Positions 1 to 8,312 of a DNA stretch of 64,000 nucleotides are shown one piece after another (position 1 is the first letter of the stretch; each line of letters opens with the position of its first letter). The notes under the pieces were generated by a model. It worked only from the letters and a program-made list of their open reading frames with translations, ran no database searches and was not told the origin of the DNA. The stretch is from Candidatus Kryptoniota bacterium (GTDB lineage Bacteria; Bacteroidota; Ignavibacteria; Kryptoniales; JAKASW01): NCBI GenBank assembly GCA_036567965.1, contig DATCTN010000021.1:196906-260905 (forward strand), read 5' to 3'. The position numbers and the translations under genes were made by a program.

Positions 1-933
1 GTCGCACCTTCCTCCCACCGACGACGCAGTCTGCTTTGCCGTTGAACTAATCAACTTAAGGGCCTTACTGCGCCAGCTCTCATTCATTGTCCTGAGTGTG
101 CCCGATAATTTCACCGAGTCAGGGATTATGTTTGTGGCCGTTCCTCCATGGATCGAGCCGATCGTCAAGACCGAAGGATCGAGCGGATCCTTCATCCGGC
201 TTATCACTGATTGGAGGGACGTGATCACCTGCGCCGAGATGAAAATCGGGTCGATGGCGTCGTGAGGCTTGGCTCCATGTCCGCCCTTACCGATTATCGT
301 GAAATAGAGTTCGTCCGCGGAAGCCATCATCGGTCCGGCGTGAAATCCGATCCGACCGGTGGGAAGATCAGTCGTGATATGCTGACCGAAAATTACATCG
401 GCATCGGAGACCGCCCCGTCCCGAATCATTCCCGGTGCACCACCCGGGTTTTTTTCTTCACTGGGCTGAAAGATGAAAATTACTTTTCCACGGAGATCGT
501 TTCTCATATGTGAGAGAATCCTCGCAGCTCCGATGAGCATCGCCATGTGAGCGTCATGCCCGCACGCGTGCATTTTTCCCTTTGACTGGCTCGAGAATGA
601 GACACCACTTTGCTCGTCGATCGGGAGCGCATCCATGTCGGCACGCAACGCAACGGTCCCCGCGGAGCCGGTGCCCTTCAATACACCAACGATACCTGTT
701 TTCCCGACACCCTTCGTGACTTTAACGCCAGAATTATTCAACTCTTCTGCCAGCGTCTTTCCTGTAATGAGTTCTTCAAATGCAAGTTCGGGATATCGAT
801 GTAGGTGACGCCTGAGTTTGACGACCTGAGGAAAGAATTTCCTACCAAGACCTAAGACAACTTCTGCCACGTTCTTCGCTGGTTCAGCCTCCGGCCGATC
901 GGCCCTCTTTGACCGAAGGGAATTGTTCGTCAT
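1..933 (-). CDS. M20 family metal-dependent amidohydrolase (partial, C-terminus outside window)
   Basis: Reading leftwards from an ATG at 933, 311 codons stay open to the window edge. The protein is an M20D-type peptidase/amidohydrolase (hippurate or N-acyl-amino-acid hydrolase class), which removes an acyl group from an amino acid using two metal ions. Visible signatures are ALRADMDALP, the metal-ligand block HACGHDAH (H122, C124, H126), the QPSEE motif with the catalytic-base glutamate pair E159-E160, and GKGGHGAKPH with H219 in the dimerisation domain. Family members are about 390-400 aa, so roughly 80-90 residues lie beyond the left edge. It is divergent from pgsA with a 109-bp gap. No strong ribosome-binding site precedes the ATG. 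The substrate cannot be told from sequence. Confidence 0.9.
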   Translation of the reverse strand, partial: MTNNSLRSKRADRPEAEPAKNVAEVVLGLGRKFFPQVVKLRRHLHRYPELAFEELITGKTLAEELNNSGVKVTKGVGKTGIVGVLKGTGSAGTVALRADMDALPIDEQSGVSFSSQSKGKMHACGHDAHMAMLIGAARILSHMRNDLRGKVIFIFQPSEEKNPGGAPGMIRDGAVSDADVIFGQHITTDLPTGRIGFHAGPMMASADELYFTIIGKGGHGAKPHDAIDPIFISAQVITSLQSVISRMKDPLDPSVLTIGSIHGGTATNIIPDSVKLSGTLRTMNESWRSKALKLISSTAKQTASSVGGRCD

Positions 934-1005
934 TACTTTAAAATATTTCGTTAACTCTTCAAATTCAATTGACTTATGAAGATTAGCGGCTGCATGTTTA
1001 ATTAC

Positions 1006-1034
1006 TTGACCGCGATTCCGATCAAACTTAAATT
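1006..1034 (+). promoter_or_regulatory. Candidate sigma-70-type promoter of the pgsA-recA operon
   Basis: TTGACC at 1006-1011 and TAAATT at 1029-1034 are separated by exactly 17 bp. The pgsA ATG begins only 8 bases after the -10 element, and no ribosome-binding site is present. The predicted transcript would therefore start at or one to two bases before the ATG (leaderless). This comes from reading the sequence only. Confidence 0.5.
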
Positions 1035-1042
1035 GTCTCAAG

Positions 1043-1648
1043 ATGACGCTACCGAACCAGCTTACAATTCTAAGAATTCTTCTCACTCCGATTTTTGTTG
1101 TCATGTTTGTGAGTGAGCGACTTATTCTGAAGCAGGTTTCGGTGATGGTATTCGCTGTCGCTGCACTGACTGACTGGTACGACGGCTGGATCGCGCGTAA
1201 ACTCGGGAAAGTTACCAAATGGGGCGTGTTCCTCGATCCGCTCGCGGATAAGGTTCTCACTTCGGCCGCTTTTATTGCTTTTGCGTGGCTTGGAATGGTC
1301 GGCTGGTGGATGGTTGCGGTTATTGTTGTACGGGATATTTCCATTACGATTCTTCGTTCGTTTGCCGAGCTGCGGGGACAGTCGATGGCTACAAACTTCA
1401 GCGCAAAAGTGAAGACATTTACCCAAATGGTTTTCATTTATGGCATCTTGCTCGCGGTCGTCTTTAGAAATACTTTCACTGCGTTGTCACCGGTCACGGA
1501 ACTTATTCTCGATAGAAATGTGGTCTACTATTCGATGCTCGTGGTCACGATTCTCACATTTGGAACCGGCGTCCAGTATGTTCTGGAAAACCTGAAGATT
1601 ATTCATTCTTTCTTTCGGTTCGTGGGTGGAAGACCAGAATCTGAGTGA
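1043..1648 (+). CDS. pgsA: CDP-diacylglycerol--glycerol-3-phosphate 3-phosphatidyltransferase
   Basis: A 201-aa integral membrane enzyme that makes phosphatidylglycerophosphate from CDP-diacylglycerol and glycerol 3-phosphate, the committed step to phosphatidylglycerol. The CDP-alcohol phosphatidyltransferase signature D-x2-D-G-x2-A-R-x8-G-x3-D-x3-D is complete: D44, D47, G48, A51, R52, G61, D65, D69. The N-terminal TLPNQLTILRI is typical of PgsA, and several hydrophobic helices follow. It is first in a long co-directional run, and its end overlaps the next gene by 23 bases. That gene encodes the phosphatase that acts on its product, which supports the specific assignment over other CDP-alcohol transferases. 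Confidence 0.93.
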   Translation: MTLPNQLTILRILLTPIFVVMFVSERLILKQVSVMVFAVAALTDWYDGWIARKLGKVTKWGVFLDPLADKVLTSAAFIAFAWLGMVGWWMVAVIVVRDISITILRSFAELRGQSMATNFSAKVKTFTQMVFIYGILLAVVFRNTFTALSPVTELILDRNVVYYSMLVVTILTFGTGVQYVLENLKIIHSFFRFVGGRPESE

Positions 1649-2099
1649 GCGCAAAGCCACCATTATCGACAAACTGGTCTCTACAGGACTGGGGAGCGGG
1701 CTTTCACCGGTAGCTCCGGGTACTGCCGGATCGCTCGTCGGAATCCTGATATATCTCATTCCCGGTTTTGAGAAGAACCAGATTATTATCCCCGCAACTG
1801 CTGTGTTTTTCTTTTGGGGTGCATTTGCCTCCGGTAAAATGGAAAAAGTGTACGGCCACGACCCGTCACGTGTCGTCATCGACGAAATCGTAGGTATGTG
1901 GACCTCATTCGTATTTCTTCCGAAGAAAATCGTCGTCGTTGTGGCCGCATTTCTTCTCTTCAGGCTGCTCGATATCATAAAGCCGTTTCCCGCCAGCCGA
2001 TTCGACAAGAACGCAGGCGGTCTGGCAATAATGCTCGACGATCTCACCTGCGGCATATACACAAATTTACTCATCCAAATCTATCTGCGATTTTTTTAG
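1626..2099 (+). CDS. pgpA: Phosphatidylglycerophosphatase A
   Basis: A 157-aa membrane protein that dephosphorylates phosphatidylglycerophosphate to phosphatidylglycerol. It begins at GTG 1626 inside the 3' end of pgsA, which implies translational coupling. PgpA hallmarks are GLGSGLSPVAPGTAGSLVG (residues 21-39), DPSRVVIDEIVG (79-90, with the acidic pair D86-E87), KPFP (119-122) and a C-terminal DDL motif at 138-140. Hydrophobic segments near residues 36-65 and 102-118 fit an inner-membrane enzyme. Length matches the family. The pairing with pgsA gives the two consecutive steps of phosphatidylglycerol synthesis. Confidence 0.92.
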   Translation: MEDQNLSERKATIIDKLVSTGLGSGLSPVAPGTAGSLVGILIYLIPGFEKNQIIIPATAVFFFWGAFASGKMEKVYGHDPSRVVIDEIVGMWTSFVFLPKKIVVVVAAFLLFRLLDIIKPFPASRFDKNAGGLAIMLDDLTCGIYTNLLIQIYLRFF

Positions 2100-2100
2100 A

Positions 2101-3348
2101 ATGAAAACAGCGGCCATTATCACAATCGGCGATGAGATTCTGATCGGACAGGTTACAAATACCAATTCAGCATTCATCGGCAAGAAATTGTCGGAAATTG
2201 GAATTGAGGTCAAACGAACTGTCGTAGTCGGCGACGACTATGGCGAAATTATGGCGGCGTTCAAGGAACACTACGGGAATTTTGATGCGATCATGGTGAC
2301 GGGCGGACTGGGTCCGACACACGACGACATCACGAAGAAAGTGGTCGCCGACTTCTTCGACGACAAACTCGTGATGAATAATGAAGTCCTCGCGAACGTG
2401 CGTGACAGACTCCTCAAGCGAAACGTGCCGATGAGAAAAGTAAACGAAGAACAGGCACTCGTTCCGTCGACTTGCGAAGTGCTCATGAATCATTGGGGGA
2501 CTGCTCCGGGAATGCTCTTTGAGCGCGACGGAAAATTTTTCGCTGTGATGCCTGGCGTCCCGCATGAAATGGAAAACCTGATGAACGAGTATGTCGTTCC
2601 GAAGCTCAGCTCTCGCGCGATCGGGCAGGTGATCAGGCACAAAGTTCTCAAGACGACTGGTATCGCGGAGTCCTCGCTGTTTGAACTACTCGGAAATGTA
2701 GATGATATATTGAAGGGCAAGGCCACTCTCGCGTTCCTGCCGAGTCAATTTGGTGTCCGCCTGCGGATTACCGTCAAAGCAAAAACAGCTGCCGAAGTTG
2801 ATTCGATTATTCAGGAAGTCGAAAGTCGGATCAGGGAAAAGGCGAACAAGTTTATTTATGCCGAAGGGGAAATCGATATCGAGGAAGTCGTCGGAAATCT
2901 CCTGAAGGAAAAAGGACTGACGATCGCCGTAGCTGAAAGCTGCACCGGCGGTTATATCTCTCATCGTATCACGAACATCTCTGGAAGCTCAGCCTACTTC
3001 AACAGGGGCATCGTGAGCTACAGCAATGACGCAAAGATAAAGATTCTCGGAGTACCGGCAGAATTGATTTCGAGCAAGGGAGCGGTTAGTGAAGAGGTGG
3101 CTCGTGCAATGGCTGATGGAGTGAGGAGGATATCGGGCACCGATATCGGAATCTCAGTAACAGGGATTGCGGGGCCGACGGGCGGGACTGAGGAAAAGCC
3201 GGTCGGACTTGTGTATGTCGGCCTTGCCGACTCTTCAGGGATCATGGTCGCGCGTCATATGTTCCCGGACGGGCGACTGGTATTCAAGGATCGAGTGTCA
3301 CAGACCGCGCTTGAAATGGTGAGAAAAAGAATTCTTGGAATGTTGTGA
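2101..3348 (+). CDS. cinA: CinA-family protein (competence/damage-inducible; nicotinamide-nucleotide amidohydrolase)
   Basis: A 415-aa two-domain protein starting one base after the pgpA stop. Residues about 1-170 are the MoCF-biosynthesis-like (COG1058) domain, with AAIITIGDEILIGQ and VTGGLGPTHDD. Residues about 255-415 are the CinA C-terminal domain, with AESCTGG (S280 is the expected nucleophile) and VTGIAGPTGG. In characterised members the C-terminal domain deamidates NMN, recycling pyridine nucleotide, and the N-terminal domain has ADP-ribose pyrophosphatase activity. A cinA-recA linkage is common in bacteria and is seen here with thpR in between. It overlaps the next start in a TGATG arrangement. 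Confidence 0.93.
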   Translation: MKTAAIITIGDEILIGQVTNTNSAFIGKKLSEIGIEVKRTVVVGDDYGEIMAAFKEHYGNFDAIMVTGGLGPTHDDITKKVVADFFDDKLVMNNEVLANVRDRLLKRNVPMRKVNEEQALVPSTCEVLMNHWGTAPGMLFERDGKFFAVMPGVPHEMENLMNEYVVPKLSSRAIGQVIRHKVLKTTGIAESSLFELLGNVDDILKGKATLAFLPSQFGVRLRITVKAKTAAEVDSIIQEVESRIREKANKFIYAEGEIDIEEVVGNLLKEKGLTIAVAESCTGGYISHRITNISGSSAYFNRGIVSYSNDAKIKILGVPAELISSKGAVSEEVARAMADGVRRISGTDIGISVTGIAGPTGGTEEKPVGLVYVGLADSSGIMVARHMFPDGRLVFKDRVSQTALEMVRKRILGML

Positions 3349-3980
3349 TGAGAATTTTCTTTGGGGCGACAATTCCTGATCAGATCAAGTCGAAAATCGG
3401 TGAACTCCAGAACGAATTGTTCGCTTTCGAGCCGGGAGCGAGACTCGAGAGCAAAAGCAAACTGCATATAACCCTGCAGTTCATCGGAGAATTTGGGAAG
3501 GACGGACTTGAGGAGCTATTTGCATCTGCTAGGAACGACTTGAATAAGAGTTCGGTCGGATTTTCTCCGGTACGATTGGCGGGCATGAATTATTTCCCAA
3601 ACGAGAAAATGAAACGGGGAATCTGGATCGACTGCAGCGACGACGGATCGCTGTCAAAAATTGCGCGAACTATTGAGTTAAGCTCCGCGAAATATGGCGT
3701 CACTCCGGAGCAGCGCGGCTACAAGCCACACATCACTCTCGCGAGGCTCAAGGAATATCGCGGCAGGAAAGAATCGTCAATCGACTTGCAGAAGTTTTGG
3801 TCCGAGAGTAAATTGGGCGTGGAGCGGTTTGTCCCACGAAGTGTTGCCCTGTTCGAAAGCTTTATGAACCCCGACAGGTCGGGTTCGGAATATAGAATCT
3901 TGCACGAATTTCCATTACAAGAGTCCGAGGGAGCGTCCGCTGACCTAGACGGACAGAAAGGTAGTTCCAAAAATGGCTGA
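3348..3980 (+). CDS. thpR: RNA 2',3'-cyclic phosphodiesterase (2H/LigT family)
   Basis: A 210-aa member of the 2H phosphoesterase superfamily, which opens 2',3'-cyclic phosphate RNA ends. The two catalytic HxT motifs are present: [10 protein letters not shown] (H40) and PHITLARLK (H128). The N-terminus [10 protein letters not shown] is typical of ThpR. I chose the ATG at 3348, which shares its A with the cinA TGA; a GTG one codon upstream is the alternative. A C-terminal tail of about 20 residues beyond the fold ([12 protein letters not shown]) is polar and probably disordered. The last 8 bases overlap recA. Confidence 0.9.
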   Translation: MRIFFGATIPDQIKSKIGELQNELFAFEPGARLESKSKLHITLQFIGEFGKDGLEELFASARNDLNKSSVGFSPVRLAGMNYFPNEKMKRGIWIDCSDDGSLSKIARTIELSSAKYGVTPEQRGYKPHITLARLKEYRGRKESSIDLQKFWSESKLGVERFVPRSVALFESFMNPDRSGSEYRILHEFPLQESEGASADLDGQKGSSKNG

Positions 3981-5052
3981 AGACAAAGAAGCGAAACTTA
4001 AAGCGCTTGACATTGCGTTGACTCAAATCGAGCGCGACTATGGCAAAGGCGCCGTAATGAAATTGGGGGAAGGACCGATAGCGAAGGTCGACTCGATTTC
4101 TACGGGATCGATCTCATTGGACTGGGCGCTGGGAATCGGAGGAATACCGAGAGGTAGAATAACTGAGATTTTTGGTCCGGAATCTTCCGGGAAAACTACT
4201 TTGTGTCTGAGTGTCATTGCAGAGGCCCAACGTCGCGGTGGAATCGCGGCATTCATAGACGCTGAACATGCCCTTGATATGAATTACGCAAAGCGAATCG
4301 GCGTCGACACGAATAATTTGCTTCTCTCGCAGCCCGAATTCGGCGAACAGGCACTCGACATCGTCGAGACACTCGTCAGGAGCGGAGCGATTGATGTTGT
4401 GGTGATCGATTCTGTCGCCGCGCTCACGCCACGCGCTGAAATCGAAGGCGAAATGGGAGACGCCCAGATGGGCGCCCAGGCGCGACTTATGTCCCAGGCG
4501 CTGCGGAAACTAACTGCCGCGATCAACAAGAGCAACACGTCCGTGGTCTTTACGAATCAACTCAGAAGCAAAATCGGAATTGTGTACGGAAATCCCGAAA
4601 CGACGACCGGAGGCAATGCTCTGAAATTTTATGCGGCCATTCGACTCGACATACGCAAGCGGGATCACATCAAAGAAGGAGCGGAAATCATCGGCAACCG
4701 GGTTCGGGTGAAAGTCGTGAAGAACAAAGTCGCTCCACCCTTTAAGGAAGTTGAGTTCGATATAGCTTACAGCGAAGGAATCTCCCGGGTGGGAGATCTG
4801 CTTGACGTGGCAGTCGATCAGAATATTGTTCAGAAGAGCGGTACATGGTTTTCGTACAAGTCAGATCGTTTAGGACAGGGAAGAGACGCCGCCAAAAAAT
4901 ATTTCCAGGATACTCCTGCGGCGCTAAACGAATTGGAAAACGAAGTCCGCAGCAAACTTGGACTTGGCGCGCTAAAGAATGGCAGTAACGGCGGATCAAA
5001 TGCTCCTGAAAAACCGGAAAAACAAAAGGAAGTTAAGAAACAGAGAGACTAA
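3973..5052 (+). CDS. recA: Recombinase RecA
   Basis: A 359-aa RecA: the ATP-dependent strand-exchange protein of homologous recombination and the LexA co-protease. Walker A is GPESSGKT at residues 68-75. The catalytic region [10 protein letters not shown], Walker [11 protein letters not shown], and loop L2 with TNQLRSKIG and [10 protein letters not shown] are intact. The C-terminal tail is unusually basic and Lys/Asn/Gly-rich (about residues 338-359), where many RecA proteins have an acidic tail. The gene overlaps thpR by 8 bases and has recX 29 bases downstream, so control may come from the whole operon as well as locally. I did not find a convincing LexA box. Confidence 0.98.
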   Translation: MAEDKEAKLKALDIALTQIERDYGKGAVMKLGEGPIAKVDSISTGSISLDWALGIGGIPRGRITEIFGPESSGKTTLCLSVIAEAQRRGGIAAFIDAEHALDMNYAKRIGVDTNNLLLSQPEFGEQALDIVETLVRSGAIDVVVIDSVAALTPRAEIEGEMGDAQMGAQARLMSQALRKLTAAINKSNTSVVFTNQLRSKIGIVYGNPETTTGGNALKFYAAIRLDIRKRDHIKEGAEIIGNRVRVKVVKNKVAPPFKEVEFDIAYSEGISRVGDLLDVAVDQNIVQKSGTWFSYKSDRLGQGRDAAKKYFQDTPAALNELENEVRSKLGLGALKNGSNGGSNAPEKPEKQKEVKKQRD

Positions 5053-5081
5053 TCCGCGTCTTGTCCCATGCGGCCTGAACG

Positions 5082-5726
5082 ATGCGCATAGCTTCGATTG
5101 AAAGATCCGGTCAGGGAGGAAAGTTCAAGCTGGTGTTTGAAGACGGGAGCGCATTTGTCGTCAGGAAAGAAGTCCTCGTAGATTTTGGACTGCGACGGAA
5201 CGACGACCTGAGTTCCGAGCAAATCGGCCGGATCCAGGACGCTCAGAATTTCACGGAGGGTTACCTTTCCGCCGTCCGACTTCTCAACTACAGAATGAGA
5301 ACTGCTAGTGAACTCAGCGGGAGATTGCGGAAGAAAGGCTTTCAACAGGAGGTGATCGTCCGGGTGCTCGACAAATTAGGATCGTTTGGCTTGCTCGACG
5401 ATTCCAGATTTGCCGAGGCATTCGTTGCCACTAAGACCGCATCCAAACCTCTCGGCAGGAGAGAACTGGAACGGAGGCTGCGTGAAAAGGGTGTGTCAAA
5501 GGAACTGGCCGCTGCAGCTGTTGCCGGGATCGGTACAGACGAAAGACAATTCGAGCTTGCGTGTGAAGCGGCACGTTCGAGAATGCGCAGCATGCAAAGC
5601 CTTGATTTATCCAAGCGGCGTGAACGGCTCGCAGCATTTCTCGCTCGCCGCGGATTTGAGTGGAATACAATCTCAAAGGTGCTTCGGAAAATTCTAAAGG
5701 ACGATGATGATGCGGTCGATATTTAA
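5082..5726 (+). CDS. recX: Regulatory protein RecX
   Basis: A 214-aa RecX, the inhibitor of RecA filament extension. It shows the family's three-helix repeats: LLNYRMRTASELSGRLRKKG (about 67-86), the LDDSRFAEAF block (about 105-114) with GRRELERRLREKG, and a C-terminal repeat with LAAFLARRGFEWNTISKVL (about 187-205). It has a longer N-terminal beta-rich part than short RecX proteins. It lies directly after recA, the classical arrangement. Its 3' end overlaps the next membrane-protein gene by 17-23 bases, depending on which ATG that gene uses. Confidence 0.92.
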   Translation: MRIASIERSGQGGKFKLVFEDGSAFVVRKEVLVDFGLRRNDDLSSEQIGRIQDAQNFTEGYLSAVRLLNYRMRTASELSGRLRKKGFQQEVIVRVLDKLGSFGLLDDSRFAEAFVATKTASKPLGRRELERRLREKGVSKELAAAAVAGIGTDERQFELACEAARSRMRSMQSLDLSKRRERLAAFLARRGFEWNTISKVLRKILKDDDDAVDI

Positions 5727-6780
5727 AAAGAATAGCTTCAAAGTATTTCTACTGATCGTATTCTTGCTGGCAGCGCTCTGGTTCGTCTCACTCCTGGGAA
5801 GCGTCTTCATACTTTTTCTCCTTGCGATTTTAAGCACGTTCCTGCTGTCACCGTTAGTCGAGTTTCTTGAGACAAGGGGTGTGAAGCGAGTCTATGGCAT
5901 TCTCCTCATCTATGGATCGATAATTGCCGTAATCTATGGCCTCGTCAGGACTTTTCTTCCGCCCCTCCTTGCACAGGTGGTCAGTCTGGAAAACGCCATA
6001 AAGTCTCCCGATTTCAATGTCCGCGTCCAGGCAATCCAGACTGAACTGCAATCCAAATTATCATTTATCAATTTCGGGAATCTCTCCGAGAAATTTAACG
6101 AACTGACGGTTGAGCTTGCGGACAAATGGGTTTCAATTATCACGAGCGCCGGGTCCGTGGCGATGATCCTGGTTATAGTCCCGTTTGTCACTTTCTTTCT
6201 CCTGAAGGACAGTGATATGATGATCCGCGGAATGATCGCGCTGGTTCCGAATAAATACTTCGAGATGACTTTGAACATTGTTCAAAAGATTGGAATCCAG
6301 CTCGGGATTTACATCCGTGCCTGGCTTACGGAAGCTGCGATAGTCGGCACTCTTTCAATCCTCGGTCTCCTATTGATAGGCGTAAAGTACGCGGTTATTA
6401 TCGGCGTGGTCGCCGGAGTTGCCAACCTCATCCCATATCTTGGACCGATAGTCGGTGCCGTCCCGGCTATAGTTGTCTCGCTTATCCAGACTGGAAACCT
6501 GAGCATGCTGGTTCCTATACTTATCCTTTTTGTCGCGATCAGAGTGGCAGACGACATCGTGATCGTACCCCTCGTCTACTCCCGAAGCACCTCGATGCAT
6601 CCGTTAACGATTGTGGTCTTGATCCTGGTGGCGGGGGAGCTGAAAGGGATAGTAGGTATGGTTCTCGCGATGCCGCTCTACACTGTTCTCCGAGTCATAG
6701 CGAAGGAGACTTTATGGGGGCTGAGGTCCTACAGCATCCTCAAAAGCGGGACAGGTAAGAGCACTCTCCAAACGGGATGA
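5704..6780 (+). CDS. AI-2E family transporter (PerM/TqsA-like permease)
   Basis: A 358-aa polytopic membrane protein of the AI-2 exporter superfamily. It has a hydrophobic N-terminus (about residues 10-45), a soluble segment around residues 85-145, and four to five C-terminal helices. The family's conserved glycine/proline stretch NLIPYLGPIVGAVPAI lies near residues 240-255. Three in-frame ATGs (5704, 5707, 5710) stand in a row. AAGGA just upstream is best spaced for the third, so the protein may be two residues shorter. Members export quorum signals, drugs or sodium; the substrate here is unknown. It overlaps recX and ends the operon, facing rpmB on the other strand. Confidence 0.88.
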   Translation: MMMRSIFKKNSFKVFLLIVFLLAALWFVSLLGSVFILFLLAILSTFLLSPLVEFLETRGVKRVYGILLIYGSIIAVIYGLVRTFLPPLLAQVVSLENAIKSPDFNVRVQAIQTELQSKLSFINFGNLSEKFNELTVELADKWVSIITSAGSVAMILVIVPFVTFFLLKDSDMMIRGMIALVPNKYFEMTLNIVQKIGIQLGIYIRAWLTEAAIVGTLSILGLLLIGVKYAVIIGVVAGVANLIPYLGPIVGAVPAIVVSLIQTGNLSMLVPILILFVAIRVADDIVIVPLVYSRSTSMHPLTIVVLILVAGELKGIVGMVLAMPLYTVLRVIAKETLWGLRSYSILKSGTGKSTLQTG

Positions 6781-6823
6781 TTAGCTTTAACCGGGGATTT
6801 TGATTCGTATACGGAAGGTTCTA

Positions 6824-7015
6824 CTACGCGGCTTTTCTGACTCGCCCCTGTTTAATACAAGAGGCGCATGCCTTTATGCGCTTCACTTTTCCGTCAACTA
6901 TAGCACGAACGCTTTGCAGGTTCGGATCCCATCTGCGATTGGTGATGTTGTGAGCGTGACTCACATTGTGTCCGTAAACCGGCTTCTTTCCGCAGATGTC
7001 ACACACTTTTGCCAT
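6824..7015 (-). CDS. rpmB: 50S ribosomal protein L28
   Basis: A 63-aa L28. It starts MAKVCDICGKKP and contains GHNVSHAHN and NLQSVRA, which are diagnostic. Two CxxC pairs (CDIC at 5-8 and CASC at 50-53) show that it is the zinc-binding form. The ATG at 7015 is preceded by GGAG (complement of 7022-7025) at good spacing. It stands alone on the minus strand, convergent with the AI-2E gene 43 bp away. L28 is often next to rpmG, which is not here. Confidence 0.96.
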   Translation of the reverse strand: MAKVCDICGKKPVYGHNVSHAHNITNRRWDPNLQSVRAIVDGKVKRIKACASCIKQGRVRKAA

Positions 7016-7286
7016 TTACTTCTCCATAAGTTTCCTAAATTTAGCTATCCTTAGGCAATTTTCCAACGATCTACAAGAGTTGGCAGCAAGTCAAATTGAC
7101 CAGCGTCGTCACGCTCCAATCCAACAAATCTCGGATTTTCCAGCTGCAGCATGACATCGAACCGGAGAAAATCACTTATTGAAAGTCTGAAACAGCGATG
7201 GTATATTTTCACACAGCGAATTGAAAATCAACCATCTATTGTACCACAGTCTTTATAACACTTTAATTATTTTAATTAAGTAATCA
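7016..7286. promoter_or_regulatory. Divergent intergenic region with candidate promoter and inverted repeat before the polysaccharide cluster
   Basis: This 271-bp gap separates rpmB from rfbB and must hold the promoters of both. On the plus strand, TTGTAC (7239-7244), 17 bp and TTTAAT (7262-7267) make a weak sigma-70-like promoter. Just before the rfbB ATG lies a perfect 7-bp inverted repeat, TTAATTA-TTT-TAATTAA (7263-7279), which could be a regulator site for the whole cluster. No ORF here looks real. Confidence 0.35.
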
Positions 7287-8312
7287 ATGTCCCTGCCACT
7301 TAAGTCAATTCTGGTGACCGGAGGCGCCGGTTTTATCGGAAACAATTTCATCAGGTATTTCCTCCGAAGACACAACGACATCGAGCTGGTAAATCTCGAC
7401 AAGCTCACTTATGCCGGGAATCTCGAAAGTCTGAACGATATTGAAGGTGAACCGCACTATCATTTCTTCAAGGGAGATATCGCGGACAGCTCATGTGTGT
7501 CCAGGCTGTTTCACGAGTGGCAGTTCGACGCTGTGGTGAACTTCGCGGCCGAGTCTCATGTCGATCGAAGCATTCTGGGTCCCCGCATTTTCATCGAGAC
7601 TAACATCAAGGGGACGCTGACGCTGCTCGAAGCTGCCAGGGAGTTCGGACTGGAAAAGTTTCTTCAGGTTTCAACCGATGAGGTTTACGGATCACTCGGT
7701 CCGACGGGGAAATTCACCGAGAAGACACCGATCGCGACAAACAGCCCTTACTCGGCCAGCAAAGCGAGCGCCGACCTCCTCGTGAGAGCCTGGGACAAAA
7801 CATTCAAGCTGCAGACACTCATCACGCGATGCTCTAACAATTACGGTCCATTCCAGTTTCCCGAGAAATTCATTCCGCTCATGATCATCAACGCTCTTCA
7901 GGATAAGGATTTACCGATATACGGAGACGGAAAGAATGTACGGGACTGGATTTTTGTGGAAGACCATTGTGAGGGAATCGATACGGTTCTGCAGACCGGC
8001 AAACCCGGCGAAATTTATAATATCGGCGGCGGCAATGAGGTCCAAAACATCGACATGGCCATGATGATTCTCGATCGACTTGGAAAGCCGCACACACTCC
8101 TGAAGTTTGTGAAGGACAGACCGGGGCATGATAGGAGATACGCGATGGATTGCGCCAAGATGGAAAGCGAACTTGGTTGGAACCCGCGGCACTCGTTCGA
8201 GAACGGCATTGACGAGACCATAAAATGGTATGTCGCTAACGAGAAGTGGTGGGGGCGGATCATTTCGGGTGAGTATCAGAATTATTATAAACTTCAATAT
8301 GAGGGAAGATGA
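7287..8312 (+). CDS. rfbB: dTDP-glucose 4,6-dehydratase
   Basis: A 341-aa extended short-chain dehydrogenase that converts dTDP-glucose to dTDP-4-keto-6-deoxyglucose. The NAD-binding motif GGAGFIG is at residues 12-18. The dehydratase-specific STDEVYG has T130, D131, E132, and the catalytic pair is Y155/K159 in PYSASKASAD. The substrate loop YGPFQFPEKFIPLMI and GDGKNVRDWI are also typical of RmlB rather than of epimerases. It opens the polysaccharide cluster and overlaps the next gene by 4 bases (ATGA). The partners rfbA, rfbC and rfbD are not in this window, so the final deoxy sugar is uncertain. Confidence 0.93.
   Translation: MSLPLKSILVTGGAGFIGNNFIRYFLRRHNDIELVNLDKLTYAGNLESLNDIEGEPHYHFFKGDIADSSCVSRLFHEWQFDAVVNFAAESHVDRSILGPRIFIETNIKGTLTLLEAAREFGLEKFLQVSTDEVYGSLGPTGKFTEKTPIATNSPYSASKASADLLVRAWDKTFKLQTLITRCSNNYGPFQFPEKFIPLMIINALQDKDLPIYGDGKNVRDWIFVEDHCEGIDTVLQTGKPGEIYNIGGGNEVQNIDMAMMILDRLGKPHTLLKFVKDRPGHDRRYAMDCAKMESELGWNPRHSFENGIDETIKWYVANEKWWGRIISGEYQNYYKLQYEGR

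Noticed and set aside
211-804. Plus-strand frames of 100 and 64 codons
   Set aside because: They run opposite the M20 amidohydrolase, which shows intact metal-binding motifs on the minus strand.
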